NCBI GenBank assembly: GCA_903928965.1
Contig: CAIYSZ010000010.1
Coordinates: 1-46,729, forward strand
Source of the DNA: an uncultured Pseudomonadota bacterium
GTDB taxonomy: Bacteria; Pseudomonadota; Gammaproteobacteria; Methylococcales; Methylomonadaceae
Length of the DNA: 46,729 nucleotides
Direction of reading: 5' to 3'
Shown: positions 15,444 through 25,049 of the stretch, piece after piece
Layout: each line of letters starts with the position of its first letter
Position numbering within the stretch: the first letter of the stretch is position 1
Translations under genes and position numbers: made by a program
The notes under the pieces: generated by a model
Seen by the model: only the letters and a program-made list of their open reading frames with translations
Databases searched by the model: none
Told to the model about the DNA's origin: nothing

Positions 15444-17531
15444 ATGCAAGTTCCCGATTATCAGCGACAGGCGGATTGGGCCGATTTGCCGCCGGCGCGG
15501 CGGCAGATTGAGGCGAACGCCGATGATTTTATGTCGGCCGATCAGGCCGGGTTGGCGCAATACGGGGGGGAAGCGGCGCAGCGCCTGGATCATGCCGCCG
15601 CCGAGTTATATTCGCAGCAGTTGCAGGAGGCTAACGCGGCGCGGGTGGCTGATGCACGCAATGCAACGCAGGCGCGGGTGAACGATTTGCTGTATGGCGA
15701 GCAAGGCGTGTTGCGGCGGCAAGGGGCGGCCGCGTTCGAGCCTGACGCGGACGGCAAGCCGGCTTCGGCGGGCGTATTGGAGGCGGTGGATGCTCATGTG
15801 TCGGAAACGGCGGCCGGTTTGGGTAATGAGGCTCAACGGCGGGAATATGCGTTGTGGGCCGAGCAGTTGAAGCAGCAAACCGCGGGTTTGTTGCGCCAGC
15901 ACGAGGGACAACAGTTCCGGGTCTACCGGCGCGGGGTGGCGCAAGCGGCGTTGGCGGTGCAAAAACAAACCATGGGCTTGAATTACAATAATATGGATTT
16001 GCTGGAGCAGGGCGCGGACGCCATGCGTCAGGCCGGGGTGGATTTGGCGAGGTTGGAGGGCGCGCCGGACGGGTTGGGCGCGGCCGAGGGTGACCGGGCG
16101 GCCAGCGAGGGCTTGCATGCGGCTTTGTCGTTGGCCTCGCAACAAGGCGATGCTGACAGCGTGTCGGAAATACTACAGCGTTTCGGCGCTCGCTTGGCTC
16201 CGGAGCATGTTTTGGATGGCCGCCGGCAGTTGGCGGAGTTGCGGGCGGACCGCGCCGCCGGTGCGGTGGCGAATCAGGTGATGGCGGAATTGGAGCCTAG
16301 GTTTCAGACTGGAGATTTTGCCCGTATGCGCGGCTTGGCCTTGGCGGATGCCGAGGCCAAGCCGGAGCGCTTGGCGGAGCATGGCGCTCAAGCCGCGGCG
16401 GAGGCGGGTCAGGTTTGGGACCGTTCTTTGTTCTTGGGGCGCGGACCTGAGGCGGCGGAGTATCGGCGGCGGTTGACGGATGCTTATTTACAGCGGCAAT
16501 TGCGCGATTTTAACGGCGAGCCGGAGCAGGCTTGGGCGGCTTTCGCGGCGGGGCCGGATGCGGTGCGGGAGGCCTTAGGCCGCGCGGAGGCGGCTGGAGG
16601 CGGTGATTGGTTGGCTTATTTGCCGGCCGGAACCCAAGCTTATGTGCGGGGGCGGATGCAGGGTTTGATTGCCGGGGAGGGCGGCGGGCGGCCGGGCATG
16701 GCGGAGGCGGAGACGCTGGCTTTGGCGCGTTTAGCGCCGAACGCGGACGCTACCTTGCGCGGGCGGGTGTTGGCGGAGGTGCAACGGCGGTTCAGCGTGC
16801 GTTTGCAACAGCGGAATCAAGAGATGCAGAGGCAACGCGCGGCGGCGGTGGGTTTGCTGTTGGACAACGGCGGCGATTTTAGCGCCTTGCCGCCGGCGTT
16901 GCGTAATACTTTGCCGGCACGGCAAAGACGGAATTTGCTGGATTTCGGCCAGCGCTTGGCGCGCGGCGAAGCGGCGGCCACGGATTGGGGTTTGTATTAC
17001 CGTTTGCAGGCGGACGAGGCTTTTTTGGGGCGCAGTTATTTGCCGGCGTTTAAGGATAGGTTGAGCGAGGCGGATTATAGGCAAATCAGCGCCTTGCAGG
17101 CGTCGTTGCGGCAAGGGGATACGCCGGACGCACGGCCGGAGCGGGATGTGTTGTTCCGTTATTTGCGCGCGGCGGGGATTAATCCGCATCCGGCAGCGGA
17201 GGATACGGAAGGAACGCAGGCGATGGGCCGGATTTGGTCGGCGTACGCGCAGCGCTTGGCGGCGGCGCGGCGCGACAGCGGCAAGCCGCTGAGCGAGGGG
17301 CAAGTCGAACAAGTGGCGGCGCGTTTGTTTGCCATGGTCGGGGTGCGCCGGGGTTGGTTCGGCGCGAGCGAGAAGCCGGCGGTGCTGGTGGATAGCCGCA
17401 AGGATACGGTGGTAGTGCCGCCGCGCGACCGGGCGCAAATCATTGAAGCGTTGCAGGCCATGCAGCCGGGGCGGTCGGTAACGGAGGATCAGGTGTTCGA
17501 CCAATATATGCGGTATAAGGGCTTTTGGTAG
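15444..17531 (+). CDS. Large internal virion / ejection protein
   Basis: The 695-residue highly helical protein is rich in A, Q, R and E (e.g. AELYSQQLQEANAARVADARNATQARV near 53-78). Long amphipathic segments and its place after the gp14-like gene fit gp15-like ejection proteins. No lysozyme or transglycosylase motif is visible, unlike T7 gp16, and no further large ejection protein follows. ATG 15444 follows GAGGATAG. It is the last phage gene; a terminator lies 50 bp after the stop and the host gene ald begins 125 bp after it. Confidence 0.65.
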   Translation: MQVPDYQRQADWADLPPARRQIEANADDFMSADQAGLAQYGGEAAQRLDHAAAELYSQQLQEANAARVADARNATQARVNDLLYGEQGVLRRQGAAAFEPDADGKPASAGVLEAVDAHVSETAAGLGNEAQRREYALWAEQLKQQTAGLLRQHEGQQFRVYRRGVAQAALAVQKQTMGLNYNNMDLLEQGADAMRQAGVDLARLEGAPDGLGAAEGDRAASEGLHAALSLASQQGDADSVSEILQRFGARLAPEHVLDGRRQLAELRADRAAGAVANQVMAELEPRFQTGDFARMRGLALADAEAKPERLAEHGAQAAAEAGQVWDRSLFLGRGPEAAEYRRRLTDAYLQRQLRDFNGEPEQAWAAFAAGPDAVREALGRAEAAGGGDWLAYLPAGTQAYVRGRMQGLIAGEGGGRPGMAEAETLALARLAPNADATLRGRVLAEVQRRFSVRLQQRNQEMQRQRAAAVGLLLDNGGDFSALPPALRNTLPARQRRNLLDFGQRLARGEAAATDWGLYYRLQADEAFLGRSYLPAFKDRLSEADYRQISALQASLRQGDTPDARPERDVLFRYLRAAGINPHPAAEDTEGTQAMGRIWSAYAQRLAAARRDSGKPLSEGQVEQVAARLFAMVGVRRGWFGASEKPAVLVDSRKDTVVVPPRDRAQIIEALQAMQPGRSVTEDQVFDQYMRYKGFW

Positions 17532-17578
17532 GCAGCGGCGGCGATGTTTTGGCCTTGGGTTTGCTAGATATTTATATT

Positions 17579-17604
17579 AAACCCGGCCGCTAGGGCGGGG
17601 TTTT
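17579..17604 (+). terminator. Terminator ending the phage cassette
   Basis: AAACCC at about 17579 pairs with GGGTTT at about 17598, with GCC/GGC pairing inside, followed by TTTTG. It separates the virion operon from ald and would protect the host gene from phage late transcription. Confidence 0.65.
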
Positions 17605-17656
17605 GTGGTAAAAACCAAGTAAGACTGAAATTCCCTTAATCTGGAGACCTTAAGAT

Positions 17657-18772
17657 ATGAAAATTGGCGTTGTGAAAGAGATTAAACCTATGGAAAACCG
17701 GGTGGGTTTGACGCCGTCCGGGGCGGCCGAGTTGAGCGCAAGCGGCCATCAGGTGTTTGTGGAGCGGGGGGCCGGATTAGGGTCGGGATTTTCCGACGAT
17801 GCCTACCGGGCGGCAGGGGCGTCGATTACGGACGCGGCGGGCGCTTGGGGGCAAGCGTTGGTGATTAAGGTCAAGGAGCCGGTGGCGGCGGAGTATGCTT
17901 TTTTGCAAGGGCAGTTGGTGTTTACTTATTTTCATTTGGCTGGCGTGGATTGGGGTTTGACCGAGGCCTTGTTGCGCAGCGGGACCACGGCGATAGCCTA
18001 TGAGACGTTGGAGGACGGGGCCGGCGGCTTGCCGTTGTTGGCTCCGATGAGTGCGGTGGCCGGGAATATGGCGGTGCAGATGGGTAGTCATTATTTGGCC
18101 AAGCATTACGGCGGCAAGGGGATGATGTTGGGCGAGGTGTTGGGTGAGCGTTTCGGCCGGGTGTTGATTATCGGCGATGGCGTGGTGGGGCGGCACGCGG
18201 CCGCCACGGCGTGGGGTCAGGGGGCGCGGGTGACGGTGGCGAGTTTGTTTCCTGAGAACGGTCTGCGTTTGCGGCAGGCGATTGCCGAGGGGATTGCGTT
18301 GATTCCGTCTACGGCGGAGAGTATCGCGGCGGCGCTGCCGGAGACGGATTTGTTGGTGGGCGCGGTGTTGTTGCACGGGGCGCGGGCGCAGCACGTGGTG
18401 ACCGAGGAGATGATCAAGTTGTTGGCGCCGGGTTCGGTGGCGGTGGATGTGAGTATTGATCAGGGCGGTTGCATTGAGACGGCGCGCCCGACGACGCATG
18501 ATGATCCGGTGTATACGGTGCATGGGGTGTTGCATTATTGCGTGAGTAATATGCCGGGCGCTTATCCGCGCACGTCTACCTTGGCTTTGACGCAAGCGAC
18601 GCTGCCTTTTGCGCGGCGCTTGGCGGATCAGGGTTTGGCGGCTTGCGACGCGGACGCGGGATTCGCCAAGGCGGTGAATACGCATCAGGGTTATATTTGT
18701 TGCCGTCCGGTGGCTTTGGCTTATGGCGCGGAGGCGTCTTACCGGCCGTTTTCTGAGTTGAGGGCGAATTAA
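17657..18772 (+). CDS. ald: Alanine dehydrogenase
   Basis: Reversibly deaminates L-alanine to pyruvate and ammonia with NAD+. The 371-residue length equals the family norm. Seen: N-terminal KIGVVKEIKPMENRVGLTP, substrate-binding lysine in VIKVKEP (about residue 75), catalytic histidine in YFHLAG (about 96), YETLEDG, the NAD-binding GDGVVGRHAA (about 172-181; family usually GGGxxG), and DQGGC near 270. Its start is given by GGAG and the KIGVVKE beginning. In some methylotrophs this enzyme assimilates ammonia; here it may do so or feed on alanine. It follows a phage terminator and seems singly transcribed. Confidence 0.93.
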   Translation: MKIGVVKEIKPMENRVGLTPSGAAELSASGHQVFVERGAGLGSGFSDDAYRAAGASITDAAGAWGQALVIKVKEPVAAEYAFLQGQLVFTYFHLAGVDWGLTEALLRSGTTAIAYETLEDGAGGLPLLAPMSAVAGNMAVQMGSHYLAKHYGGKGMMLGEVLGERFGRVLIIGDGVVGRHAAATAWGQGARVTVASLFPENGLRLRQAIAEGIALIPSTAESIAAALPETDLLVGAVLLHGARAQHVVTEEMIKLLAPGSVAVDVSIDQGGCIETARPTTHDDPVYTVHGVLHYCVSNMPGAYPRTSTLALTQATLPFARRLADQGLAACDADAGFAKAVNTHQGYICCRPVALAYGAEASYRPFSELRAN

Positions 18773-19016
18773 GCGCTTGAGCCCCCGGCGCGGGTTTGCT
18801 TATGCAGCCTCGGTTTTGTTCGGTTTCGCACTATACTTAGATTTGAGGGCTTATATAATTTGGTTGCTGGTTTAAGCTGGGTAAGTTTTGTTAGCCGTAA
18901 TAGTCGGCGATAGGCCGTTGGCCCTATTTCGGCCTAGGCGGGCGAAAAGACCGTAGGCGGTTTTATGGAGCGCTTGCGCTTCTGTCAAATTCAACTCTTG
19001 AGGCTAGGTTTGATGT
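18773..19016 (+). promoter_or_regulatory. Leader and probable promoter of hflKC
   Basis: A perfect -10 box TATAAT lies at 18854-18859; the -35 region (18831-18836) is poor. The transcript would have a leader of about 150 nt with strong local complementarity (ATAGGCC/GGCCCTAT near 18910 with one bulge, and AGCGCTTGCGCT near 18971). No known riboswitch is recognised. Confidence 0.4.
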
Positions 19017-19991
19017 ATGAGTGAGAATAATTTCGATTTAAACAATTTGCCCTGGTCGGACAAGGTGTTTTCCTGGCCGGTGTTGCTGGGTGTTATGGCG
19101 GCGGTGGCGTTGAGTCAGTCGGTGTATACGATACAGGCGGAGTCGGTGGGTATCGTTTTGCGATTTGGCCAATATATCGATAAGACGTCGCCTGGTCTGC
19201 ATTTTAAGTTGCCTTTCGGCATTGACCGGGTGATTCCGGTTCCGACCCAGCGGCAGCAAAAATTGGAGTTCGGTTTCACCACGCCGGGGTTTACGAGTCC
19301 TGAACAACCGAGCGAGTTTCCGGCATTGGAGAAGTCCATGGTGACCGGGGATTTGAACGGGGCCTTGGTGGAGTGGATTATTCAATACCGCATCACTGAT
19401 CCGGAGCAGTATTTATTTGACGTGCGCGATCCGGCGAAAACTCTGCGCGATTTGTCCGAGGCGACCATGCGCGAGATTGTCGGCGACCGTACGGTGGATG
19501 AAATTATCACCGTGGGCCGGCAGCAAATCGAGGAGACGGTGTTGTTGCGCTTGAGCGAGTTGTCGACGCGTTATCAGTTGGGGGTGACGATTAATCAGGT
19601 GCAGTTGAAGAACGTGAATCCGCCGGAGCCGGTGCAGCCGTCGTTTAATGAAGTGAACCGGGCGCAGCAGGATCGGGAAAATGCGATCAATTTGGCGAAC
19701 GGTGAGTATAACAAGGCGGTGCCGCGCGCGCGCGGCTTGGCCGACCAAAGAATCCGGGAGGCGGAGGGTTACCGGTTTAAGCGCGTGAATGAGGCGGAGG
19801 GGGACGTGGCGGCCTTTAATTTGGTGTTGGATCAGTATTTGAAAGCGCCGGACGTGACGCGGACGCGGATTTACTTAGAAACCTTGGCGGCGGTGTTGCC
19901 GCAGGCTAAACAGCAGGTGATCGTGGATGAAGGGGTGCAGCAGGTGTTGCCGTTGATGTTTTCGCCCTCGGCGGCGTTGGAGGCTAAATAA
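19017..19991 (+). CDS. hflK: FtsH protease modulator HflK
   Basis: Membrane-anchored SPFH/band-7 protein that forms the HflKC cage around the FtsH protease and limits its access to membrane substrates. The 324-residue protein has one N-terminal TM (about 19-37), the SPFH domain (YTIQAESVGIVLRFGQYIDKTSPGLHFKLPFGID near 37-70) and a long helical C-terminal part (REAEGYRFKRVNEAEGDVAAFN). It lacks the glycine-rich cytoplasmic extension that precedes the TM in E. coli HflK, so it is shorter than usual. The frame continues into hflC with a 1-base TAATG overlap. Confidence 0.9.
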   Translation: MSENNFDLNNLPWSDKVFSWPVLLGVMAAVALSQSVYTIQAESVGIVLRFGQYIDKTSPGLHFKLPFGIDRVIPVPTQRQQKLEFGFTTPGFTSPEQPSEFPALEKSMVTGDLNGALVEWIIQYRITDPEQYLFDVRDPAKTLRDLSEATMREIVGDRTVDEIITVGRQQIEETVLLRLSELSTRYQLGVTINQVQLKNVNPPEPVQPSFNEVNRAQQDRENAINLANGEYNKAVPRARGLADQRIREAEGYRFKRVNEAEGDVAAFNLVLDQYLKAPDVTRTRIYLETLAAVLPQAKQQVIVDEGVQQVLPLMFSPSAALEAK

Positions 19992-20950
19992 TGAATAATG
20001 ATAAATGGTTTTATGGTTTAGTGGCGTTGTCGGTGGCGGCGGTGGCGTATTTGTCGTTGTACACGCTGAATCAGACCGAGCAGGCGGTGATTACGCAGTT
20101 CGGCAGGCCGATAGGCGATCCGGTGAAGGAGCCGGGTTTGCATGTTAAAGTGCCGTTAATCCAGCAGGTTAATTATTTCGATAAACGTTATTTGGCTTGG
20201 GACGGGCCCATGGTGGAGATGTCCACCAAGGATAAAACGTATTTAGAGGTGGATACTTTCGCTCGTTGGCGGATTATTGATCCGTTGCGCTATTACTTGC
20301 GCTTGCGCGACGAGCGTAGCGCGCAATCGCGTTTGGAGGATATTTTGGGCAGCGAGACGCGCACGGCGGTGGCGCGGCAGGAGTTGATCGAGGTGGTGCG
20401 CACTACCAAGGAGCGCACGCCGATGCAGGATGATACTTTGGCGGAGTCCGGCTTGGGGAATAATTTAAAGCCGATTACCGTCGGCCGCACTGGGGTGGAG
20501 CAGGGGATTATCAACGCCGCCGCGCCTAAGTTGGCGGAGTTTGGCATTGAATTGTTGGATGTGCGCTTTAAGCGGATTAATTATAATCAACAGGTGTTGG
20601 ATAGGATTCATCAGCGGATGATTAGCGAACGTTTGCAGATCGCGCAACGCTTCCGCTCGGAGGGCGAGGGCGAGGCGGCCAGGATTATCGGTAACAAGCA
20701 GCGGGATATTAATCAAATCGAGTCGGAGGCGTATAAGCGGGCGCAGGAGATTCAGGGCGAGGCGGACGCGCAAGCGGTGCAAATTTACGCCAAGGCCTAT
20801 GGCCAATCCGCCGATGCGGTTGAGTTGTTCAAGTTTTTGAAGACCATGGATACTTACCGTAAGGTGATAAAACAGGATACTAGTATCGTGTTGTCGACGA
20901 ATAGCGAGTTGTACAGCGGTTTGAAGAGGGACGTGCAGAAAAACCGTTGA
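19991..20950 (+). CDS. hflC: FtsH protease modulator HflC
   Basis: Partner of HflK in the membrane cage that regulates FtsH. It has 319 residues: TM at about 7-24 and an SPFH domain (LNQTEQAVITQFGRPIGDPVKEPGLHVKVPLIQQVNYFDKR region, about 26-67), then the HflC-typical YLAWDGPMVEMSTKDKTYLEVDTFARWRI and RINYNQQVLDRIHQRM with coiled coil (RSEGEGEAARIIGNKQRDINQIESEAYKRAQEIQGEADAQ). Its start overlaps the hflK stop, indicating co-translation. Normal length. Confidence 0.93.
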   Translation: MNNDKWFYGLVALSVAAVAYLSLYTLNQTEQAVITQFGRPIGDPVKEPGLHVKVPLIQQVNYFDKRYLAWDGPMVEMSTKDKTYLEVDTFARWRIIDPLRYYLRLRDERSAQSRLEDILGSETRTAVARQELIEVVRTTKERTPMQDDTLAESGLGNNLKPITVGRTGVEQGIINAAAPKLAEFGIELLDVRFKRINYNQQVLDRIHQRMISERLQIAQRFRSEGEGEAARIIGNKQRDINQIESEAYKRAQEIQGEADAQAVQIYAKAYGQSADAVELFKFLKTMDTYRKVIKQDTSIVLSTNSELYSGLKRDVQKNR

Positions 20951-21079
20951 GTTTTTTTGGGCGGCGGCGGCCCAGGATTGGGCTATCCGCCAAGGCCTTA
21001 ACAAGCTGTTAAAAAATTCATTTTGTGAAAAAATCACCACAACATATTGTGTCAAAATGACTTCAATTCACTATATATT

Positions 21080-21297
21080 GATCAAGTCTGACAACATTTT
21101 GAGAAAGTCGACAGCCTATTAAGGGGCTTCCCGTTTAAGCCGGGACGGCATTGTCTTTTATCATGGAGTCGCAGCTTTAGGTTGTGGGCTGTCTAGTCGG
21201 TCTTGGTGAACGGGGAAAGCTATCCGCGAGTCACCGTGAACCCGTCCATGGGGGCCTGAAAGTGGGGCTTAGCCCCGTGCGGGGCGTGTTTTTTTTT
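21080..21297 (+). ncRNA. Structured intergenic RNA candidate between hflC and proB
   Basis: This convergent gap of 371 bp has no gene but strong secondary structure on the plus strand. GGACGG 21143-21148 pairs with CCGTCC 21242-21247 as a closing stem. Inside are GCAGC 21171-21175 / GCTGT 21188-21192 and GGTGA 21205-21209 / TCACC 21231-21235. It ends in a GCCCC-GTGC-GGGGC hairpin plus nine T (21272-21297). The GCCCC arm can alternatively pair with GGGGC 21264-21268, giving mutually exclusive hairpins. A possible promoter is TTGTGT 21047-21052 with TATATA 21072-21077 (19-bp spacing). No named RNA class was recognised. It could be a small RNA or the 3' end of the hflKC transcript. Confidence 0.5.
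21272..21297 (+). terminator. Strong rho-independent terminator
   Basis: The 5-bp all-GC stem GCCCC/GGGGC with GTGC loop is followed by GTG and nine T. The orientation is plus, so it ends hflKC or the RNA candidate just before the convergent proB end at 21322. Confidence 0.75.
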
Positions 21298-21321
21298 CGG
21301 ATTTTAGCGATGGGTGCGGCT

Positions 21322-22446
21322 TTAACCGATGATGACTAGGTTGTCGCGGTGGATGAGTTCGTCTTCGTCGGCGTAGCCGAGCAGGGTTTCAAATTCGCTG
21401 CTGGGTTTGCCGGCGATGACGGCGGCGTCCTGCGCGCCGTAGTTGATGAGGCCGCGGGCGATTTCCTGGCCGAGTTCGTCTTGGCAGGAGACTAGGTCGC
21501 CGCGGCGGAAGTTGCCGTGCACGGCTTTAACGCCAATCGCCAGCAGGCTTTTGCCGCCGTTTTGCAGGCTATTGACCGCGCCTTGGTCCAAAGTCAGTTC
21601 GCCTTTGAGTTGCAGTTGCGCGGCCAGCCATTGTTTGCGCGCGGCTAGGGGGGCGATGTCAGGGATCAGGTGGCTGCCGAGGTCTTCGCCGTTCATGACG
21701 CGGGTGACGACTTGGTCGATTTTTCCGGAGACGATGACGGTGGCCGCGCCGGAGCGGGCGGCTAGGCGCGCGGCGCGTACCTTGGTGGTCATGCCGCCGC
21801 GGCCGAGGCCGCTGATGCTGTCGCCGGCGACTTGATCCAGCAGTTGGTCGTTGACGCCGATGCTGCGTATCAGTTTGGCTTCCGGATTGAGGCTGGGGTT
21901 GGCGTCGAAGATGCCTAGTTGGTCGGTTAGTATAATTAATAGGTCTGCTTGCACCAGATTGGCGACCAAGGCGCCCAAGGTGTCATTGTCGCCGAAACGG
22001 ATTTCCTCGGTGGCGACGGCGTCGTTTTCGTTGATGACCGGAATGACGCCGAATTCGAGCAGGGTCAGCAGGGTGCCGCGCGCGTTGAGGTAGCGTTGTC
22101 TGTCGGATAGATCGTCGTGGGTGAGCAAAACTTGCGCGGTGAGAAGCCGGTGTTCTTCAAATTCGTCTTCAAACCGCCGCACTAGGCCCATTTGGCCGAC
22201 CGAGGCGGCGGCTTGCAGTTCGTGCAATACCTTGGGGCGGGTCTTTAGTTTTAGGCGCGCCATGCCTTCGGCCACCGAGCCGGAGCACACCAGTACAATG
22301 TCTACCCCTAGGCGTTTGATTTCCGCCATTTGCGCCACCCATTCGCGGATGGCGGCGACGTTGAGGCCCCGTCCGCCGTTGGTGAGCAAGGAGCTGCCGA
22401 TTTTGATGACGACGCGGCCGGATTCAGAGAATTCCGCGCGGCTCAT
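21322..22446 (-). CDS. proB: Glutamate 5-kinase
   Basis: First step of proline synthesis: phosphorylates glutamate to gamma-glutamyl phosphate. The 374-residue protein has the amino-acid kinase domain ([18 protein letters not shown] near 11-28; [47 protein letters not shown] near 138-174; [13 protein letters not shown]) and a C-terminal PUA domain (about 280-374, [19 protein letters not shown]), the normal architecture. It starts 13 bp after the obgE stop, in the usual rplU-rpmA-obgE-proB order. Confidence 0.95.
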   Translation of the reverse strand: MSRAEFSESGRVVIKIGSSLLTNGGRGLNVAAIREWVAQMAEIKRLGVDIVLVCSGSVAEGMARLKLKTRPKVLHELQAAASVGQMGLVRRFEDEFEEHRLLTAQVLLTHDDLSDRQRYLNARGTLLTLLEFGVIPVINENDAVATEEIRFGDNDTLGALVANLVQADLLIILTDQLGIFDANPSLNPEAKLIRSIGVNDQLLDQVAGDSISGLGRGGMTTKVRAARLAARSGAATVIVSGKIDQVVTRVMNGEDLGSHLIPDIAPLAARKQWLAAQLQLKGELTLDQGAVNSLQNGGKSLLAIGVKAVHGNFRRGDLVSCQDELGQEIARGLINYGAQDAAVIAGKPSSEFETLLGYADEDELIHRDNLVIIG

Positions 22447-22459
22447 GTTAATTCCTCAC

Positions 22460-23614
<1,155 letters not shown>

Positions 23615-23626
23615 TTAGGGAGCAGT

Positions 23627-23884
23627 TTATTCGGCTGCGATGCTGACGAATTTGCGATTGTTTGGGCCTTTGATTTCAAATACTACCTTGCCGTCGCTGG
23701 TGGCGAACAAGGTGTGGTCCTTGCCGATGCCGACGTTGACGCCCGGATGAAATTGGGTGCCGCGTTGACGAACCAGAATGTTGCCGGCTTTGACGATTTG
23801 ACCGCCGAAACGTTTTACGCCCAGGCGTTGGGCATTTGAGTCGCGGCCGTTGCGGGTACTGCCGCCTGCCTTTTTATGTGCCAT
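23627..23884 (-). CDS. rpmA: 50S ribosomal protein L27
   Basis: L27 reaches the peptidyl-transferase centre with its N-terminal tail. The 85-residue sequence begins [19 protein letters not shown] and has the [24 protein letters not shown] core, fully typical. It is encoded 20 bp after rplU in one operon. Confidence 0.98.
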   Translation of the reverse strand: MAHKKAGGSTRNGRDSNAQRLGVKRFGGQIVKAGNILVRQRGTQFHPGVNVGIGKDHTLFATSDGKVVFEIKGPNNRKFVSIAAE

Positions 23885-23904
23885 GATGTCTCCTGCTTGG
23901 TAAA

Positions 23905-24216
23905 TTACGCGGAAATGCCGGTGATTTGCACTTCGGTGTAGTATTGGCGATGACCAGCACGTTTCATGTGGTGCTTGCGTCTTCTAAATTTTATAATGTT
24001 GATTTTTTTGTGTCTACCTTGCGACAGGACGGTGGCGGTGACTTTGCCGCCTTCCAGGAAAGGGTGGCCGACTTTGATTTCGCCGCCGTCTTGAACCAGG
24101 ATTACTTTGTCGAATTCCACGCTGTCGCCGGCGCCCAGCTCCAGTTTTTCAATTTTGATCGTGGCGCCTTCTTCTACCCGGTACTGTTTACCGCCTGTTT
24201 GAATAACCGCATACAT
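23905..24216 (-). CDS. rplU: 50S ribosomal protein L21
   Basis: L21 binds 23S rRNA. The 103-residue protein starts at [14 protein letters not shown]. That ATG, not one 15 bases upstream, has GGAG at proper distance. Conserved ending [20 protein letters not shown]. First gene of the leftward rplU-rpmA operon, with its own promoter at 24263-24291. Confidence 0.97.
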   Translation of the reverse strand: MYAVIQTGGKQYRVEEGATIKIEKLELGAGDSVEFDKVILVQDGGEIKVGHPFLEGGKVTATVLSQGRHKKINIIKFRRRKHHMKRAGHRQYYTEVQITGISA

Positions 24217-24262
24217 GTGCGTCCGCTCCATTAAGGATGAGTCTGTTAATATTAAACGGTCT

Positions 24263-24291
24263 ATTTTATTGGGTTATAATGGTTCAGTCAA
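24263..24291 (-). promoter_or_regulatory. Sigma-70 promoter of rplU-rpmA
   Basis: On the minus strand TTGACT (24291-24286) and TAAAAT (24268-24263) are separated by exactly 17 bases, upstream of the rplU start at 24216. Near-consensus boxes and position make this a convincing promoter. Confidence 0.7.
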
Positions 24292-24308
24292 GTGTTTGTT
24301 TTGCGTTT

Positions 24309-25049
24309 TTAAGATGCGCCGAGAACGATTTGTTCCAGCAGGCGGATGGCGTTTTGCATGCCGGTTTGCAAATTGCGTTCAATTTCAGCCATGGTGATTT
24401 CGCCCGGCGTCAGGCCGGCGCCCCAGTTGGCGACTACGGATAGATTGGCGTAGGGCAGTTCCAATTCTCTGGTCAGCGCGGCTTCCGGCATGCCGGTCAT
24501 GCCGACTACCGTCGCGCCGTCTTGGATCAGGCGTTTGATTTCGGCGGCTGTCTCCAGGCGCGGGCCTTGGGTGCAGGCGTAGACGCCGCCAATTTTGGCG
24601 TCCAAGCCGATGGCGGCGGCGGCGGTGATGATTTGCGCGCGCGTTTCGGGGTGGTAGGGTTCGGTAAAGTCGATGTGGGTGACATGCTCCAGATCGTCGG
24701 CGAAGTAGGTGTGTTCGCGACCGTAGGTGTAGTCTATGATTTGGTCGGGTATGACGATGCGGGCGGGCGCGGCGTCTTGGCTGACGCCGCCGACCGCCGC
24801 GACGCCGATGATGCGACTGGCTCCCAGTTGTTTTAGGCCCCAGACATTGGCGCGGTAGTTGACTTTGTGCGGCGGTATCCGGTGCGGCGCGCCGTGTCGC
24901 GCCAGAAATATGACTTTTTGGCCTTGCCAGTCGGCGATTTGGTAGGCGGCGGAGGGAGCGCCGTAGGGGGTTTCCAGCGTTTCCCGGCTTTGGATGACGA
25001 TGTTTTCGATTTGCGTGAGGCCGGTGCCGCCGATGATTGCGAGTGTCAT
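24309..25049 (-). CDS. mtnP: S-methyl-5'-thioinosine phosphorylase (MTAP/PNP family)
   Basis: Phosphorolysis of a methylthio-nucleoside in methionine salvage. The 246-residue protein has family motifs: AIIGGTGL near 4-11, the phosphate-binding RHG (51-53), HKVNYRAN (61-68), YGREHTYF (109-116), TQGPRLET (160-167), GMTGMPEA (183-190). At the base-binding site, where human MTAP has two aspartates for adenine, this protein reads ANWGAG with Asn208 and Gly210, which fits 6-oxopurines. The Pseudomonas aeruginosa homologue next to nagZ uses methylthioinosine. The gene overlaps hpt by 4 bases; the released hypoxanthine is the Hpt substrate, supporting that reading. Confidence 0.85.
   Translation of the reverse strand: MTLAIIGGTGLTQIENIVIQSRETLETPYGAPSAAYQIADWQGQKVIFLARHGAPHRIPPHKVNYRANVWGLKQLGASRIIGVAAVGGVSQDAAPARIVIPDQIIDYTYGREHTYFADDLEHVTHIDFTEPYHPETRAQIITAAAAIGLDAKIGGVYACTQGPRLETAAEIKRLIQDGATVVGMTGMPEAALTRELELPYANLSVVANWGAGLTPGEITMAEIERNLQTGMQNAIRLLEQIVLGAS

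Larger units (their letters stand above)
1973..17531 (+). mobile_element. Incomplete BPP-1-like podovirus virion cassette (prophage remnant or domesticated)
   Basis: Nineteen genes on one strand encode a short-tailed phage particle in late-gene order: Bbp19-like, scaffold, unknown virion protein, major capsid, Bbp16-like cement, small late genes, esterase tail protein, tail tubular A-like and B-like, gp13-like and internal virion proteins. All frames are intact, and SD sequences and overlaps are well kept. Missing from the window are large terminase, portal, integrase, repressor, replication genes and any clear endolysin. To the right, the cassette ends in a terminator (17579-17604) and host ald starts 125 bp after the last phage gene. 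No att repeat or tRNA was recognised at either edge. Codon habits (TTG, GCG, GGG) match the host except in the tail protein gene and the accessory genes at 9653-11087. Confidence 0.8.

Noticed and set aside
1973..17531. Gene transfer agent of the RcGTA type
   Set aside because: The proteins are podovirus (tail tubular A-like and B-like, gp13-like, internal virion), with no siphovirus tail tape measure or GTA portal/protease order.
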